DNA of 64,000 nt from Magnolia sinica (Eukaryota; Streptophyta; Magnoliopsida; Magnoliales; Magnoliaceae), in contig NC_080588.1 in NCBI RefSeq assembly GCF_029962835.1, positions 17,378,001-17,442,000 on the forward strand, in the 5' to 3' direction. The notes under the pieces were generated by a model. That model made no database searches. It saw nothing but the letters and a program-made list of their open reading frames with translations, and was not told the origin of the DNA. Both the position numbers and the translations under genes were made by a program. Below are positions 1 to 11,773 of the stretch, piece after piece (position 1 is the stretch's first letter; every line of letters begins with the position of its first letter).

Positions 1-137
1 ATCCAGCCCAAAATTGCTGGAATATTATATACACCTGATATATAATAAATTTCATCATATTCACATTCACATCCATATAAACCCAAACTAGCCATCCAAA
101 CATATAAGTACATTCATCCAAACACAAACAATCTTAT
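1..137 (+). repeat. Left arm of internal inverted repeat
   Basis: This is the inverted counterpart of 6709-6880. Shared blocks read in opposite orientation include TTTCATCATATTCACATTCA and CATTCATCCAAACA, ending at CAAACAATCTTAT. It is imperfect because the right arm holds an extra duplication of the GGTGTATATCAGGAA block. It marks the inner boundary of the two terminal regions of the CACTA element. Confidence 0.75.
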
Positions 138-2561
138 CACATCACATAGAGTTCAGAGAAGTTATTAAGAATAGAAACATGACCAAATGACAATAAGCCG
201 GCTTATAAAAATAAATGGTTGAGATTTTTAAACCAAATCATCATTATGGTTTCAAGGAGGGTCCATTTATCTCCCCAATGTTGAGTCATCTCAAAAGCAA
301 AGGATTAGCAAAAAGCCAAAAACCAAACAATAGTACTGCAAAAGACTAGTGCAGCTAAGTTACAATGAAGACAGCACACAGAGAAATGGAGAAATTACAA
401 CGATTGCTTTATATCGGGAGGCAAAGAGCACTAAGTACAATGCAGTTGAAGTCTTCACATATTGGTATATAGCAAAGTGTAGAAATTTGCACTTGAAGAC
501 ACCCTTAATATGCAATAACTAATAGATAGGGCTAAAATGTTTAGATCATATGGCCTTATGACAATGACAGCCAAGAATAGATTGCAAAGTTTAAGTTACA
601 TGAACCTTCACATTATTGCAAGACTTAATTAATCCCTTTCATTCCCACTCAATTGCACGCATGGTTTATGGATGGTTCATTCCCACTCAACTATACACAT
701 GTTTTTATGGATGGTGAATCCAGAACTATACATCTGATGAGTCATAATGCATGTGGTTGTCCAATGCTATAGTACATGAGGATTGAGTTCATGTTATGAT
801 GGGTTCCTTACATGTTTGGCAAGAAAAAAAAAACCTAGCTTAAAATGGTGTTACTTGATACCGAGCTATAACCTTTTCCTGAGAGAATCTACAAACATAT
901 GAACCTGCAAAAATCAAGCAACAAGAAACATCTTAATGTGGATATAGAATTTTTTTCATATTTCTAACATTTTTGGTTCTCAAACTCTACATCAGAAACT
1001 TATGTCAGAAACTTCAAGTTTTCTCAGATTACTCAGTATTGTAAAACTCAAAAAATGATTTAGCCTCAAAGTAGACACCAACTTGGTGAAAAAGGCCACC
1101 ACCAATCCACCAACAAAAAAGGGCATATAATTTTGGTTGTGAAAACAAACCTATAGTAGATTTTATTGTTGCTCTGTAAGTTCTCAGCATTGAAAATCTG
1201 AAGATCATTGCTAGCATCACTTGATTTCTAGAACTTGAATCTTCATGCACTTGATTTCTTGGCTAGTACAAGAAAGCACCTGAAAGTATTAGAAAAGACA
1301 CCCAAAGAACAAGTATTTTCCTATTTCTGAAATATGAAAACAAAAATGCAATTTGGATTGAAAGATGAGATGGACATATTAACTCCACCTGTCTTCTGCC
1401 TGTTTTTGAATCAGAACTTATGGGAGTATAGAATTTCTAGAATTTCTCAAGGCTAGGTATCCTAGAGTGATAAAAATGCAATAAGGGTTCAATTTTAGGC
1501 TTCCATATTAGACGTTATCCATTTCAACTCAATTTTCTGGTTTTTATCCAGTCTGTACAAAGATATAAAGTGAGACAAAAAATAAAAATAATAATTGAAA
1601 CTTGGTATAGATAGCTCATTCCTGGCAAAGAATTAAGATTGAGCAGGTTTTGCTTCAGTTTTATGGGAAAATTAAACAGTATATGGATATGGTACATATC
1701 ACCAATTGTGCCACTCGTTCAGCATTCCCACACTCATGCCAAAATCTGTTCTGGCTCTAGCTGCTAGCTAATGCTACGTCACTACCATGTGTTCACAAGT
1801 TCACCCTTTCCATTTATAAATGAATAATTTACAAATAAAAGTAAAAATAAATAAAATTTGTTGAGTCCCATTTAGCAAGCAAATGTGTGACATTTGTAGC
1901 ATTTGTTGTCTAAAATGTAGCTACCATTCAGACATGAGCTAGAATTCAAATAGTGCACAATTCTTAATGTTTGGTTCTCATCCACCATATGGCATAAATG
2001 CATGGCAAGTTGGCAACCATAGACAATACAAATTACCCTTTAAAAAAAACAAAGAGCATACAAAATAACAAATTGAGGCCCCATTGTTGAATGTAGCCCA
2101 AATCCACACTTGATTTTGTGATCTTAACAATTTGATATTGCTCATTGAATTCGGGCCTCTAGCCATTTTATTTGCTAAATGCCAATTTGATAGCTAAATG
2201 GTGTTGAACTACCATTGTATCTTCAATTTAAATCTTTAGTGTTTCAGTAAGCACAATAATCAATAACTTAAATGTGCATTTTATTAAATGTAAGCACTTA
2301 AAGATTGATTCCCAAGATCCTTCCATGGGTACTAACTACATTCTTCAGTATTGCGACACTGCATCCACATGAAACTAACTACACGTGCGCATTATATAGG
2401 AACACAATTAATAGCATAAGCACACATCCTAGCATGATCATGGGACTTGTGACTGCATAAATAACACATGACCATCAAGCAATATGCAAAGATCTTAAAC
2501 AATCAAGTCAAGGACCTTAAACGAATAATTTCCACATAAATAGATTCCTAGTTGAATTCTT
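138..2561. other. AT-rich CACTA interior without a recognisable gene
   Basis: About 2.4 kb of AT-rich sequence with no long open frame and no recognisable protein similarity. On the minus strand a few stretches look exon-like, for example 1163-1278, bounded by TTTCAG and by AG|GTTTGT, but the frames there contain stops. It may be intronic or captured host sequence, or simply decayed transposon interior. Confidence 0.4.
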
Positions 2562-2645
2562 ACCTCAAGCACAACATCAAGATTAATTTCTGAAAAGGTC
2601 TGAGTGTCTGTCTTGGTTATGCCACCTTGAGATGGAGGAGAAATA
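2562..2645 (-). other. Possible captured exon fragment with splice donor
   Basis: On the minus strand this 84-base stretch is open in one frame (starting LISPPSQGGITKTDTQ). It ends in GAG|GTAAGAA, a near-consensus 5' splice donor, at about 2560. Its upstream side abuts the telomere-like array directly. Fragments of this type are common as gene capture in CACTA elements. It could also be a remnant transposase exon or chance. I do not recognise the protein. Confidence 0.25.
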
Positions 2646-5600
2646 AGACTTATAACCTAAAACTTATAACCTATAACCTAAACCAAAACCTATAACCTAA
2701 ACTTAAAACCTAAACCTATAACCTATAACTTATAACCTATAGCCTATAACCTAAACCTAAACCTAACCCAAACCTAAACCTATAACCTAAACCTATAAAC
2801 TAAAACCTAAACCTAAAGCTAAACCTAAACCTAAAACCTAAATGTATTCTCAAATCTCTAAACCTAAACCTACACCTAATCCCAATCTCAACTCCCTAAC
2901 CTAAACATAAACCTAAACTTGAAAACCCAAACCTAAACCCGATCCCGAACCCAATCCGATTTCCTAAACCTAAACCTAAAACTTAAATGTATTCTCAAAT
3001 CCCTAAACCTAAACCTACACCTAATCCCAATCTCAACTCCCTAACCTAAACCTAAACCTAAACTTGAAAACCCAAACCTAAACCCAATCCCAAACCCAAC
3101 CCGATTTCCTAAACCTAAACCTTAACCTATTCTCAATTCCCTAAAGCTATAACCTATAACATATAACCTATTACCTAAACCTAAACCTAAACATAAACCA
3201 AATCCTATAACCTAAACCTTAACCTATAACTTATAATCTATAACTGAAACTTATAACCTATAACCTAAACTTAACCTAAACCTAAACCTATAACCTAAAA
3301 CCTAAATGTATTCTCAAATCCCTAAACTTAAACCTACACCTAATCCTAATCTCAACTCCCTAACCTAAACCTAAATCTAAACTTGAAAACCCAAACCTAA
3401 ACCCGATCCCGAACCCAAACCCGATTTCCTAAACCTAAACCTTGACTTATTCTCAATTCCCTAAAGCTATAACCTATAACCTAAACCTATAACCTATAAC
3501 TTAAACCTTAACCTATAACCTATAACCTATAACCTATAACCTAACCTTAACCTAAACCTAAACCTATAAACTAAAACCTAAACCTAAATGTATTCTCAAA
3601 TCCCTAAACCTAAACCTGCACCTAATCATAATTTCAACTCCTTAGCCTAAACATAAACTTGAAAACCTAAACCTAAACCTGAACCCTTACCCGATTTCCT
3701 AAACCTAAACCTTAACCTATAACCTAACTTAAACATAAACTTATAACCTACACTTATAACCTAAAACCTAAATGTATTCTTAAATCCCTAAACCGAAATC
3801 TACACCAAATTCTAATCTCAACTATTTAACCTACACTTAAACTTGAAAACCCAAACTTAAACCCGATCCCAAACTCGAACCTGAACCCGATTTCCTAAGC
3901 CTAAACCTTAACCTATTCTCAATTCCTTAAAGCTATAGCCTATAACCATAACCTATAACCTAAACCTAAACCCAACGAAAACCTATAACCTAAATCTATA
4001 ACCTTAACCTAAACCTAAAACCTAAACTTAAACTTAAACTAAAACCTATAATCAAAACCTATAACGTTAACCTAAACCAAAACCTATAACCTAAACCTTA
4101 ACCCATAACTGATAACCCATAACCTAAACCTAAAACCAAAACCTAAACCTATAACCTATAACCTAAACCTATCACCTAAAATCTAAACATAAACCTAAAC
4201 ATAAAACCTAAATGTATTCTCAAATCCCTAAACCTAAACCTACACCTAATCCTAATCTCAACTCCCTAACCTAAACCTAAACCTAAACTTGAAAACCCAA
4301 ACCTAAACCCGATCCTGAACCCGAATCCAATTTCCTAAACCTAAACCTTAACCTATTCTCAATTCCCTAAAGCTATAACCTATAACCTATAACCTAAACC
4401 TAAACATAAACCTTAACCAAAACCTATAACCTATAATCTATAACCTAAATCTATAACCTATAACCTAAACCTAAACCTAAACCTAAACCTATAACCTAAA
4501 ACCTAAACCTAAAGATAAACCTTAACCTTAACCTAAACCTAAACCTAAAACCTAAACCTTAACCTAAAACCTAAACCTAAACCTAAACATATAACCTAAA
4601 CCTATAAACTAAAACCTAAAACCTAAATGTATTCTCAAATCCCTAAACTTAAACTTACACCTAATCCTAATCTCAACTCCCTAACGTAAACCTAAACTTG
4701 AAAACCCAAACCTAAACCCGATCCCGAACCTGATTTCCTAAACCTAAACCTTGACCTATTCTCAATTCCCTAAAGCTATAACCTATAACCTAAACCTAAA
4801 CCTAAACCTAACCTAAACCTAAAACCTAAACCTAAACCTAAAGCAAAACCTATAACCTTAACCTAAACCAAAGCCTATAACCTAAACCTTAACCTATAAC
4901 CTATAACCTGTAACCTAAACTTATAACCTATAACCTAACCTTAACCTAAACCTAAAACCTAAACTTAAACCTATAACCTAAACCTATAAACTAAAACCTA
5001 AACCAAAACCTAAAACCTAAATGTATTCCCAAATCCCTAAACGTAAACCTACACCTAATCTTAATCTCAACTCCCTAACCTAAACCTAAACCTAAACTTG
5101 AAAACCCAAATCTAAACCCGATCCCGAACCCCAACCCGATGTCCTAAACCTACACCTTAACCTATTCTCAATTCCCTAAAGCTACAACCTATAACCTATA
5201 ACCTAAACCTAAACCTAACCTAAACCTATAACTTAAACCTATAACCTTAACCTAAACCTAAACCTAAACCTAAACCAAAACCTATAACTTAAACCTATAA
5301 CCTTAACCTAAACCTAAAACCTATACCTAAACCTAAACCAAAACCTATAACCTTAACCTAAACCAAAACCTATAACCTATAACCTAAACCAAAACCTAAA
5401 CCTAAACCTAAACCAAAACCAAAACCTATAACCTTAACCTGAACCTAAACCTTAACCTATTCTCAATTCCCTAAAGCTATAACCTAAACCTAAACCTAAA
5501 CTTAAAACCTAAACCCAAACCTAAAACCTAAATGTATTCTCAAATCCCTAAACCTAAACCTTAACCTATTCTCAATTCCCTAAACCTTTACCTATAACCT

Positions 5601-6643
5601 AACTTAAACCTAAACCTATAACCTACACTTACAACCTAAAACCTAAATGTATTCTCAAATCCCTAAACCTAAACCTTAACCTATTCTCAATTCCTTAAAC
5701 CTTAACCTATAACCTAACTTAAACCTAAACCTATAACCTACACTTATAACCTAAAACCTAAATGTATTCTTAGATCCCTAAACCTAAACCTACACCTAAT
5801 CCTAATCTCAACTCCTTAACCTAAACCTAAACTTCAAAACCCAAACCTAAAACTGATCCCGAACCCGAACCCAAATTCCTAAACCTAGATCTTAACCTAT
5901 TCTCAATTCCCTAAAGCTATAACCTATAACCTAACTTAAACCTAAACCTATAACTAACACTTATAACCTAAACCTAAACCTATAACCTAAATGTATCATC
6001 AAATCCCTAAACCTACACCTACACCTAATCCTAATCTCTACTCCTTAACCTAAACCTAAACTTGAAACCCCAAACCTAAACCCGAACCCGAACCCGATTT
6101 CCGAAACATAAACCTTAACCCATTCTCAATTCCCTAAACCTTAACCTATAACCTAACTTAAACCTAAACCCATAACCTACACTTATAACCTAAACCTAAA
6201 CTTATAACCTAAACCTAAAACCTAAATGTAATCTCAAATCCCTAAACCTAAACCTAAAACCTAAATGTAATCTCAAATCCCTAAACCTAAACCTACACCT
6301 AATCCTAATCTCAACTCCCTAACCTAAACCTAAACCTAAACTTGAAAACCGAAACCTAAACCCAATACCGAACCCGAACCAGAACTTGATTTCTTAAACC
6401 TAAACCTTAACCTATTCTCAATTCCCTAAAGCTATAACTTAAACCTAAACATAAACCTAAATCTAAACCTAAACCTATAACCTTAACTTAAACCAAAACC
6501 TATAACCTAAACCTTAACCTATAACCTATAACCCATAACCTATAACCTAAACTTATAACCTATAACCTAACCTTAATCTAAACCTAAAACTTAAACCTAA
6601 ACCTATAAGTGTAGGTTATAGGTTTAGGTTTAGGTTAAGGTTG
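2646..6643 (+). repeat. Degenerate telomere-like CCTAAA/CCTATAA tandem array
   Basis: About 4 kb of short tandem units, mainly the hexamer CCTAAA (TTTAGG on the other strand) mixed with the heptamer CCTATAA. Perfect plant telomere heptamers (CCCTAAA) occur only sporadically. Embedded higher-order blocks recur in fixed order: AAATGTATTCTCAAATCCC, then CTAATCCTAATCTCAACTCC, then ACTTGAAAACCCAAACC, then GATCCCGAACCCGATTTCC, then CTATTCTCAATTCCCTAAAG. The first block occurs about 14 times (near 2841, 2985, 3304, 3585, 3771, 4211, 4624, 5019, 5531, 5644, 5761, 5989, 6224, 6263), so spacing varies from about 40 to 510 bp. All units are in the C-strand orientation up to about 6608. Confidence 0.85.
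6593..6631. repeat. Strand-switch hairpin at right edge of the telomere-like array
   Basis: AAACCTAAACCTATAA (6593-6608) is followed after a 7-base spacer by its exact reverse complement (6616-6631). The array therefore flips from C-strand to G-strand orientation for its last ~30 bases before unique sequence begins at about 6644. Confidence 0.8.
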
Positions 6644-6708
6644 TTTTTCTTTTCATTTGTCTGAATCACCTCTCATATGTTCTCTCTTTTCATTTATTTT
6701 TTTTCCAT

Positions 6709-6880
6709 AAGATTGTTTGTGTTTAGATGGATGCAGATTATGTTTGGATGAATGTAGTTTATGTCTGGATGAATTTACGTAGTTTGGGTTTAGATGGATG
6801 TGAATGTGAATATGATGAAATATATTATATAACAGGTGTATATCAGGAAGAATATGATGAATTATATTCTAACAGGTGTA
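6709..6880 (-). repeat. Right arm of internal inverted repeat
   Basis: Inverted counterpart of positions 1-137, with an internal duplication (GGTGTATATCAGGAA at about 6834 and 6876). An open frame of about 100 codons across this arm is low-complexity and repeat-derived, so I do not call it a gene. Confidence 0.7.
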
Positions 6881-6924
6881 TATCAGGAAATTTGAGATGG
6901 AATATTTTGTTTTTTTTAAAAAAG

Positions 6925-7950
6925 AGACTTTTAGCTACGAAATATTTCGTAGGTAAAAGTCTCCTGAACATTTTTTTCAGCTTCTTAGCTATAAAAAATT
7001 TGGTAGCTAAAAGTGATCCATTCGAATTACCCTTCCTTTAGTGACGAAACCATTCGTAGCTAAAAGTAATCCAATTTATCAATCCACTTTGTCGACGAAA
7101 ATATTCGTCACTAAAACTCTCATGCAGGATTTTTAGCTACAAAAATTTTTGTATCTAAAAGTAATCTATTCCAATTTGTTGAAGCCTTTGGTAACGAAAA
7201 TATTCGTCGTTAAAAGTCTCATCGGGGATTTTTAGTTGCGAACATTTTCGTAGCTAAAAGTAATCTATGAAAAATTATTTGCAGCCTTTAGCGACGAAAA
7301 TATTCGTCGCTAAAAGTCCCATCCAGGATTTTTAGCTACAAAAATTTTCGTAGCTAAAAGTAATCCATTTCAATTTTTTAAAAATTTGTTTGCTGCCTGG
7401 CGACGAAAATATTCGTCGCTAAAAGTCTCATCTAGGATTTTTAGCAACGAAAATTTTGCGTAACTAAAAATAATCCATTCCAATTTTTTGAAAATTTGTT
7501 TGTTGCCTTTGGCGACGAAAATATTTGTCGCTAAAAGTCTCAAAATTGTTTTCAGCCTTTGGCAACGAAAATTTTCGTCCCGAAAAGTCTCATCAGTGAT
7601 TTTTAGCTACGAAAAGTTCCATAGCTAAAAGTAATCCATTCCAATTTTTTGATAATTTGTTTGCTACCTTTGGCAATGAAAATATTCGTCGCCAAAAGTC
7701 TTATCCAGGGTTTTTAGCTATGAAAATTTTCGTAGCTAAAAGTAATCCATTCGAATTGTATGAAAAATTATTTTTAGCCTTTAGCAACGAAAATTTTCGT
7801 CGCTAAAAGTTTCATGTACGATTTTTAGCTGCGAAAATAATCGTCGCTAAAAGTAAACTTTTAGCAACGAAAATTCATTTCGTCGCTAAAAGTGACTTTT
7901 AGCGATGAAAAGTTATTTTGTCGCTAAAAGTTTCGTCGCTAAAAACCCTC
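6925..7950. repeat. CACTA subterminal palindrome array
   Basis: About 18 imperfect palindromes of roughly 30 bp at 40-75 bp spacing. They alternate mostly between two classes: a 'TTAGCTACGAAAATTTTCG' type, usually followed by AGTAATCCATT, and a 'GGCGACGAAAATATTCGTCG' type, usually followed by AGTCTCAT. The array becomes dense and nearly continuous over the last 130 bases before the terminus. Many copies of a short inverted motif next to the TIR are characteristic of En/Spm-type elements, where the TNPA-like protein binds. Confidence 0.8.
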
Positions 7951-7962
7951 TTTCTAGTAGTG
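7951..7962 (-). repeat. CACTA terminal inverted repeat
   Basis: Reverse complement reads CACTACTAGAAA, followed inward by GAGGGTTTTTAGCGACG. This is the classic plant CACTA end. Confidence 0.85.
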
Positions 7963-7965
7963 TCG

Positions 7966-8412
7966 CCTGTGTCCAGCTGGGAATGGGCAGCAGCTTTGAG
8001 TGGCCACCGAGATGTATGGGTCGTTTTAGGGGATAAGCCCAAAAATGAGGCAGATCCAAGGCTCAAATGGACCACACCACAGGAAGCAACGGTGATAATG
8101 ATTCTCCCTGTTGAAACATTTCTAGGGCCCACCATGATGTTTTTCCATTCAACCAATTCATAAATTTACATGACCTAGATGAAGAGAAAACATAAATATC
8201 AGCTCTATCCAGAACTTTTGTGGCCATCAAGAAGTTTTCGACGGTAAGAGTTTAATCCCCATTGTGTAGTCCACTTAAGTCTTGGATCTACCTCATTTTT
8301 GGGTTTATACCCTAAAATGATATGAAAAAAATGGATGGGCGGTGTGGATAAGACCCATACATCATGGTGGTTACTTAAAGCTGTTGCCCGTTCCCAACTG
8401 GAGACCAGTAGG
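7966..8412. mobile_element. Foldback MITE, 447 bp
   Basis: The left end (CCTGTGTCCAGCTGGGAATG...) and the reverse complement of the right end (CCTACTGGTCTCCAGTTGGG...) match imperfectly for at least 60 bp. Both continue into GGGCAGCAGCTTT/GGGCAACAGCTTT and GATGTATGGGTC. There is no coding capacity. It directly abuts the CACTA end, so the CACTA element inserted at or beside its edge. Confidence 0.7.
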
Positions 8413-8767
8413 GTAGGACGCAATCTGCTTCCAAAATTGAGATGACTTAGACGTATGGAACATATGGAAAAAGAGCAATCAGAACATATTCTCTATACTA
8501 CCAAAAGGCTAGAGAAGATGAACTGAGTAAGAAGACTCAATGACCGAGCTGAAAAAGTTAAAACGGTTTGGAAATAAGACTCATCAATAGACCTACAAAC
8601 CTCGACTACGAGTACAAATGTCGACCTTAACTTTAGACAACGACCTCGACATTGAATGCAAATGTAAAACTCATATCCTAGCCCGTACCGTTCCGTAGAC
8701 TTTTGCGGTCCTCCCGATCAAATTTCAATGACCCGCGATCTGTTGTCGGTAGTTACGCGCAACCTTG
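8413..8767. other. Spacer, no gene seen
   Basis: Moderately GC-balanced sequence with no coding signal. A block around 8595-8670 rich in GTCGACCTTAAC / CTCGACATTGAATGC resembles the sequence right of the putative LTR (15005-15075). It could be the pre-insertion target or a diverged repeat. Confidence 0.3.
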
Positions 8768-9684
8768 AGTCATGTCCCGTATTCCAGAGTCGGCTCAACT
8801 CGAGACTTGTACCCTAGTGACCGTGCCATCATCGCGGTTCCAATGTCACGTATTATGTGTCGAGGCGATACCCAGGTCAGAAGATATGGGCTTGGGTTCA
8901 GTTCGAGAAAATGCCGTGCATTTGCAATCCCAAGAGAATCTCTACAACATATCCCATCAACCAATCCCATCAATCACCTCACATCCCCAAAACCCCATCT
9001 CCAAGAAACCCTAAAGTAAAAGCAACCCATCCTTCACATGTCAAGTACATCCCATCACCCATCACTCACTCACCCATCCCTTACATCCCATCTTCTCTCT
9101 CTCTCTCTCATTTCTTCATTTTCAAGCAAACCCCATGAGAGTCCAACATCCAAGCCTCCATGTGAGAAGTCATGTGTGGCCCACCTTCCTACCACCCAAT
9201 CCCACCATCCAAAGTCCGTCTCAACCGTTGAAATTCGTCCATTGGAGCTCTAGCATGCATTAGCGGAAGAAGGAAAAAGAGATCTTGAGGTGGGTGATCT
9301 TGGACCCACATTTGTATTTTTTATTTTGTTGTGATATAAGGGCCCACATATGGTGGGACCCACCTTAATGTATGCTTGTATCCAAAAGGGGCCCATAGTG
9401 GTGGGGCCCCTCCGTCATCTCCAATCTCTCTTTCTCTCTTTCTCTCCCTCTCTCTCTTTCTATGATCATGGCCCACCTATGATGTGTGTATCTTACCCAT
9501 GCCATCCAACAAGTGGGCCACCTTGATCCCGATTTGGGGCCTGCATAACTGGACGGTCACACAGGCCCAGATGAAAGGGAAAGATAAATATCAGTTTGAT
9601 CCAGATCTAGTGGCCCACTACATGGGACCACCATGATGTAGGTGCATCATCCAGCACCGTCCAGCTTGCTGGATGGTGGGCTGG

Positions 9685-9806
9685 ACACTGTTTATAAATA
9701 ATACAAATATATTTATATATAGATGTATATGGTATATATATTAGAATATTATATTATATTATAATATGATAATATGATATAATATTAAATTATATATATA
9801 TACACA
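9685..9806. repeat. AT microsatellite-like tract
   Basis: A run of TATAT, ATATTATA and TAATATGATA words with almost no G or C, between two GTGGGACCCACC-rich stretches. Confidence 0.7.
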
Positions 9807-10084
9807 TTTAGGTGGTTGTCCGTACGTGTGGACCCCATGTGGGACCCACCTATTTTGAGAAAGGGGGGTGGCTGGTGTACGTTTACAGTAACTATATAGC
9901 TGTTGTATTGATGTCACCCAGTAGCTTGTGGTCCACCTTGATATATGTTGCATATCCCCACCGTCCATGGGCTGGGACGGTGGGTCTGATCATGATGTGT
10001 GTTACATACACACCGTCCATCGATTTTCTATCTGAACCATCCAGGGACGTGGGTCCCACTACTATTTAACGTCAGCACATTCTA

Positions 10085-10310
10085 TGGGTCCCACGTGATG
10101 TATATATACATCCAAGTTATTCTGATGGTGGGACCCACTACTGGACTGACGTTAGTAAGTTCCGTGGGTCCCACGTGATGTATATGTACATCCCAGCCAT
10201 CTTGATGGTGGGACCAGCTGCTAAACAAAGTTTGGATGGTGCTGATGCACTTGGACAAAGTTTGGATAGTGCTGATTTATATGGACAATGTTTGGGCATT
10301 GCTGGTCATC
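10085..10310 (+). repeat. Short tandem duplications (GGGTCCCACGTGATGTATAT and ACAAAGTTTGGATGGTGCTGA units)
   Basis: Two adjacent repeat types. One is a unit of about 78 bp containing GGGTCCCACGTGATGTATAT, seen at about 10086 and 10167. The other is a unit of about 32 bp, GGACAAAGTTTGGATAGTGC and variants, seen three to four times at about 10225-10305. Imperfect and non-coding. Confidence 0.65.
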
Positions 10311-10469
10311 ATTAATGGGCCATGTGCCCCATGGATTAATAGTGTACAGTGATACACATGTTACACCTACAACTATTGAAATGATTTTGGTGTGGTCCAA
10401 GCCCACTTGAGGACCATTGGTGCGGCCCATCCATGAGGCCATCATGATGTATTTTGGCCCATGGACGGG

Positions 10470-11773
10470 TGATTGCTTGCATCCAAGTGCAGAGGTTTGT
10501 AAGTAGTATCCCATGAATACAGGGCCGATCCCACAGGGAGATGAATTGTGAGGAGAAAAAAAAATCAAGTGCAAAATAAACTAAGTAATAAAAATTAATC
10601 TGATGATTTAATTTTAGAATTTTTGAATGGATGTAATTCAACTGAATAAAATAACACCCAAGCTTCAAAGTTCCATACATAGGTCAATGTTCCAAAATCA
10701 TGATAACTTAGATAACATAACTAGGATCTGAACACTATGGTCAGCCTAATCGGAAAATAAAACACTTTAAATATTTTAATAAATGATATAAAAGATTAGA
10801 AAATAATGGATTTGCACCATTAACATATATTCTCAAGCGCCAGTGATTTTAAGTATTCAATATCTATAGGATAATGAATATTAAAGAAATATAACAGGTT
10901 GAGAACATCTCCTATCTAGGAAATCTGATTGATCTAGGGTAAGCCTATCCATCAATGTGGATCTCATATGATGGAAACATATGGATCTTACAACAGGATA
11001 AAAAAATAAAACTTAAATAATAGATAACATGCATACACTATTCTTCTTATCATTAAAACAATCAATCATCATAATCTTAAAAAACTATTAAACCCATGTG
11101 CTTCCCTTCTAGCTTGGGCTAGAAGGAACTTAGAAAAATATAATTAAATTGCAAAAATAAAAAGTAACAAGAAATAAAGAAAAAATTACAAATAGAAAAG
11201 ATCTAAAATAAAAAAAATAACTTATAAAACTTTAATAAAACTAAAAACTCTTTAAAAACCCTAAATATTGCTCTTAAATGCTTCTAATGATCTTTAAGAA
11301 TGCCCTAGGAAGCCCTATTTATAAGTAGGGAACTCCAATTTTCGTATAAAGTTGAAAAACCCTAGAAACCATCTAAAATATACGTATTTTTTTAAAATAG
11401 ACTTCTTGCTGCATAGTTCGTTTAAAATAGACTTCTTGCTGCGTAGTTTCCCAAAATAAACTTCGCAGCTTTAGAATACACTTTTTCAGGACGATTTCAA
11501 GATTCTTCACTTCAAATCTTTGATTCTTTTCATTTCTCACTTGGTTTTCTTGGATCTTTGGCATGTGAATTCTTCAATCTTGGTCTCCTAAGATCCATCC
11601 CTGCCTTGGTGACTCTTGAGCATCAAATCCATACTTTTTAGCACCCTTTTTCAATCCAAGCTCTTAAATTCACCTTGCAATACATACATGAGTAAAATAG
11701 AATATTAAGATGATTTTTGTTCATAAAACCAAGATATAAATGGGGAAAATTATGCAATATTTGAGTCTCAACA
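10470..11773 (-). mobile_element. Solo LTR (Athila/Tat-like), 1304 bp, TSD ACGGG
   Basis: The element begins TG at 10470 and ends CA at 11773. It is flanked by perfect 5-bp direct repeats ACGGG (10465-10469 and 11774-11778). Near its left end is TACAGGGCCGATCCCACAGG, the reverse complement of the CTGTGGGATCGGCCC-type motif found near the 3' end of many Athila/Tat-group LTRs. The LTR is thus in minus orientation. There is no internal coding region, so it is a solo LTR left by LTR-LTR recombination. It splits a GGCCCAT-rich repeat. Confidence 0.7.

Larger units (their letters stand above)
1..7962. mobile_element. Non-autonomous CACTA (En/Spm) transposon, right part
   Basis: The right end, read on the minus strand, is CACTACTAGAAA (7951-7962), the canonical plant CACTA terminus. 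It is followed inward by about 1 kb of subterminal palindromes, as expected for TNPA-type binding sites. The next three bases (7963-7965, TCG) would be the 3-bp target duplication. The first 137 bases of the window are an inverted copy of 6709-6880, which lies just inside the right subterminal array. The left subterminal array and left terminus are therefore expected just before position 1. No transposase ORF (TNPD/TNPA) is visible; the longest frames in 1-6700 are about 60-75 codons. The element is inferred to be non-autonomous and filled with telomere-like repeats. Terminus call firm; extent to the left inferred. Confidence 0.75.

Noticed and set aside
2646..6643. True telomere or chromosome end
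   Set aside because: Units are degenerate hexamers with higher-order blocks. The array lies between two arms of an inverted repeat inside a transposon, and sequence continues for 57 kb beyond.
6727..7041. Open frame of 104 codons
   Set aside because: It runs through the inverted-repeat arm and the first subterminal palindromes of the CACTA element; the translation is repetitive (VWMN repeats).
6925..7950. CRISPR-like array
   Set aside because: Regular palindromes with spacers, but this is plant nuclear DNA. The spacers are themselves repeated, and the array ends in a CACTA terminus.
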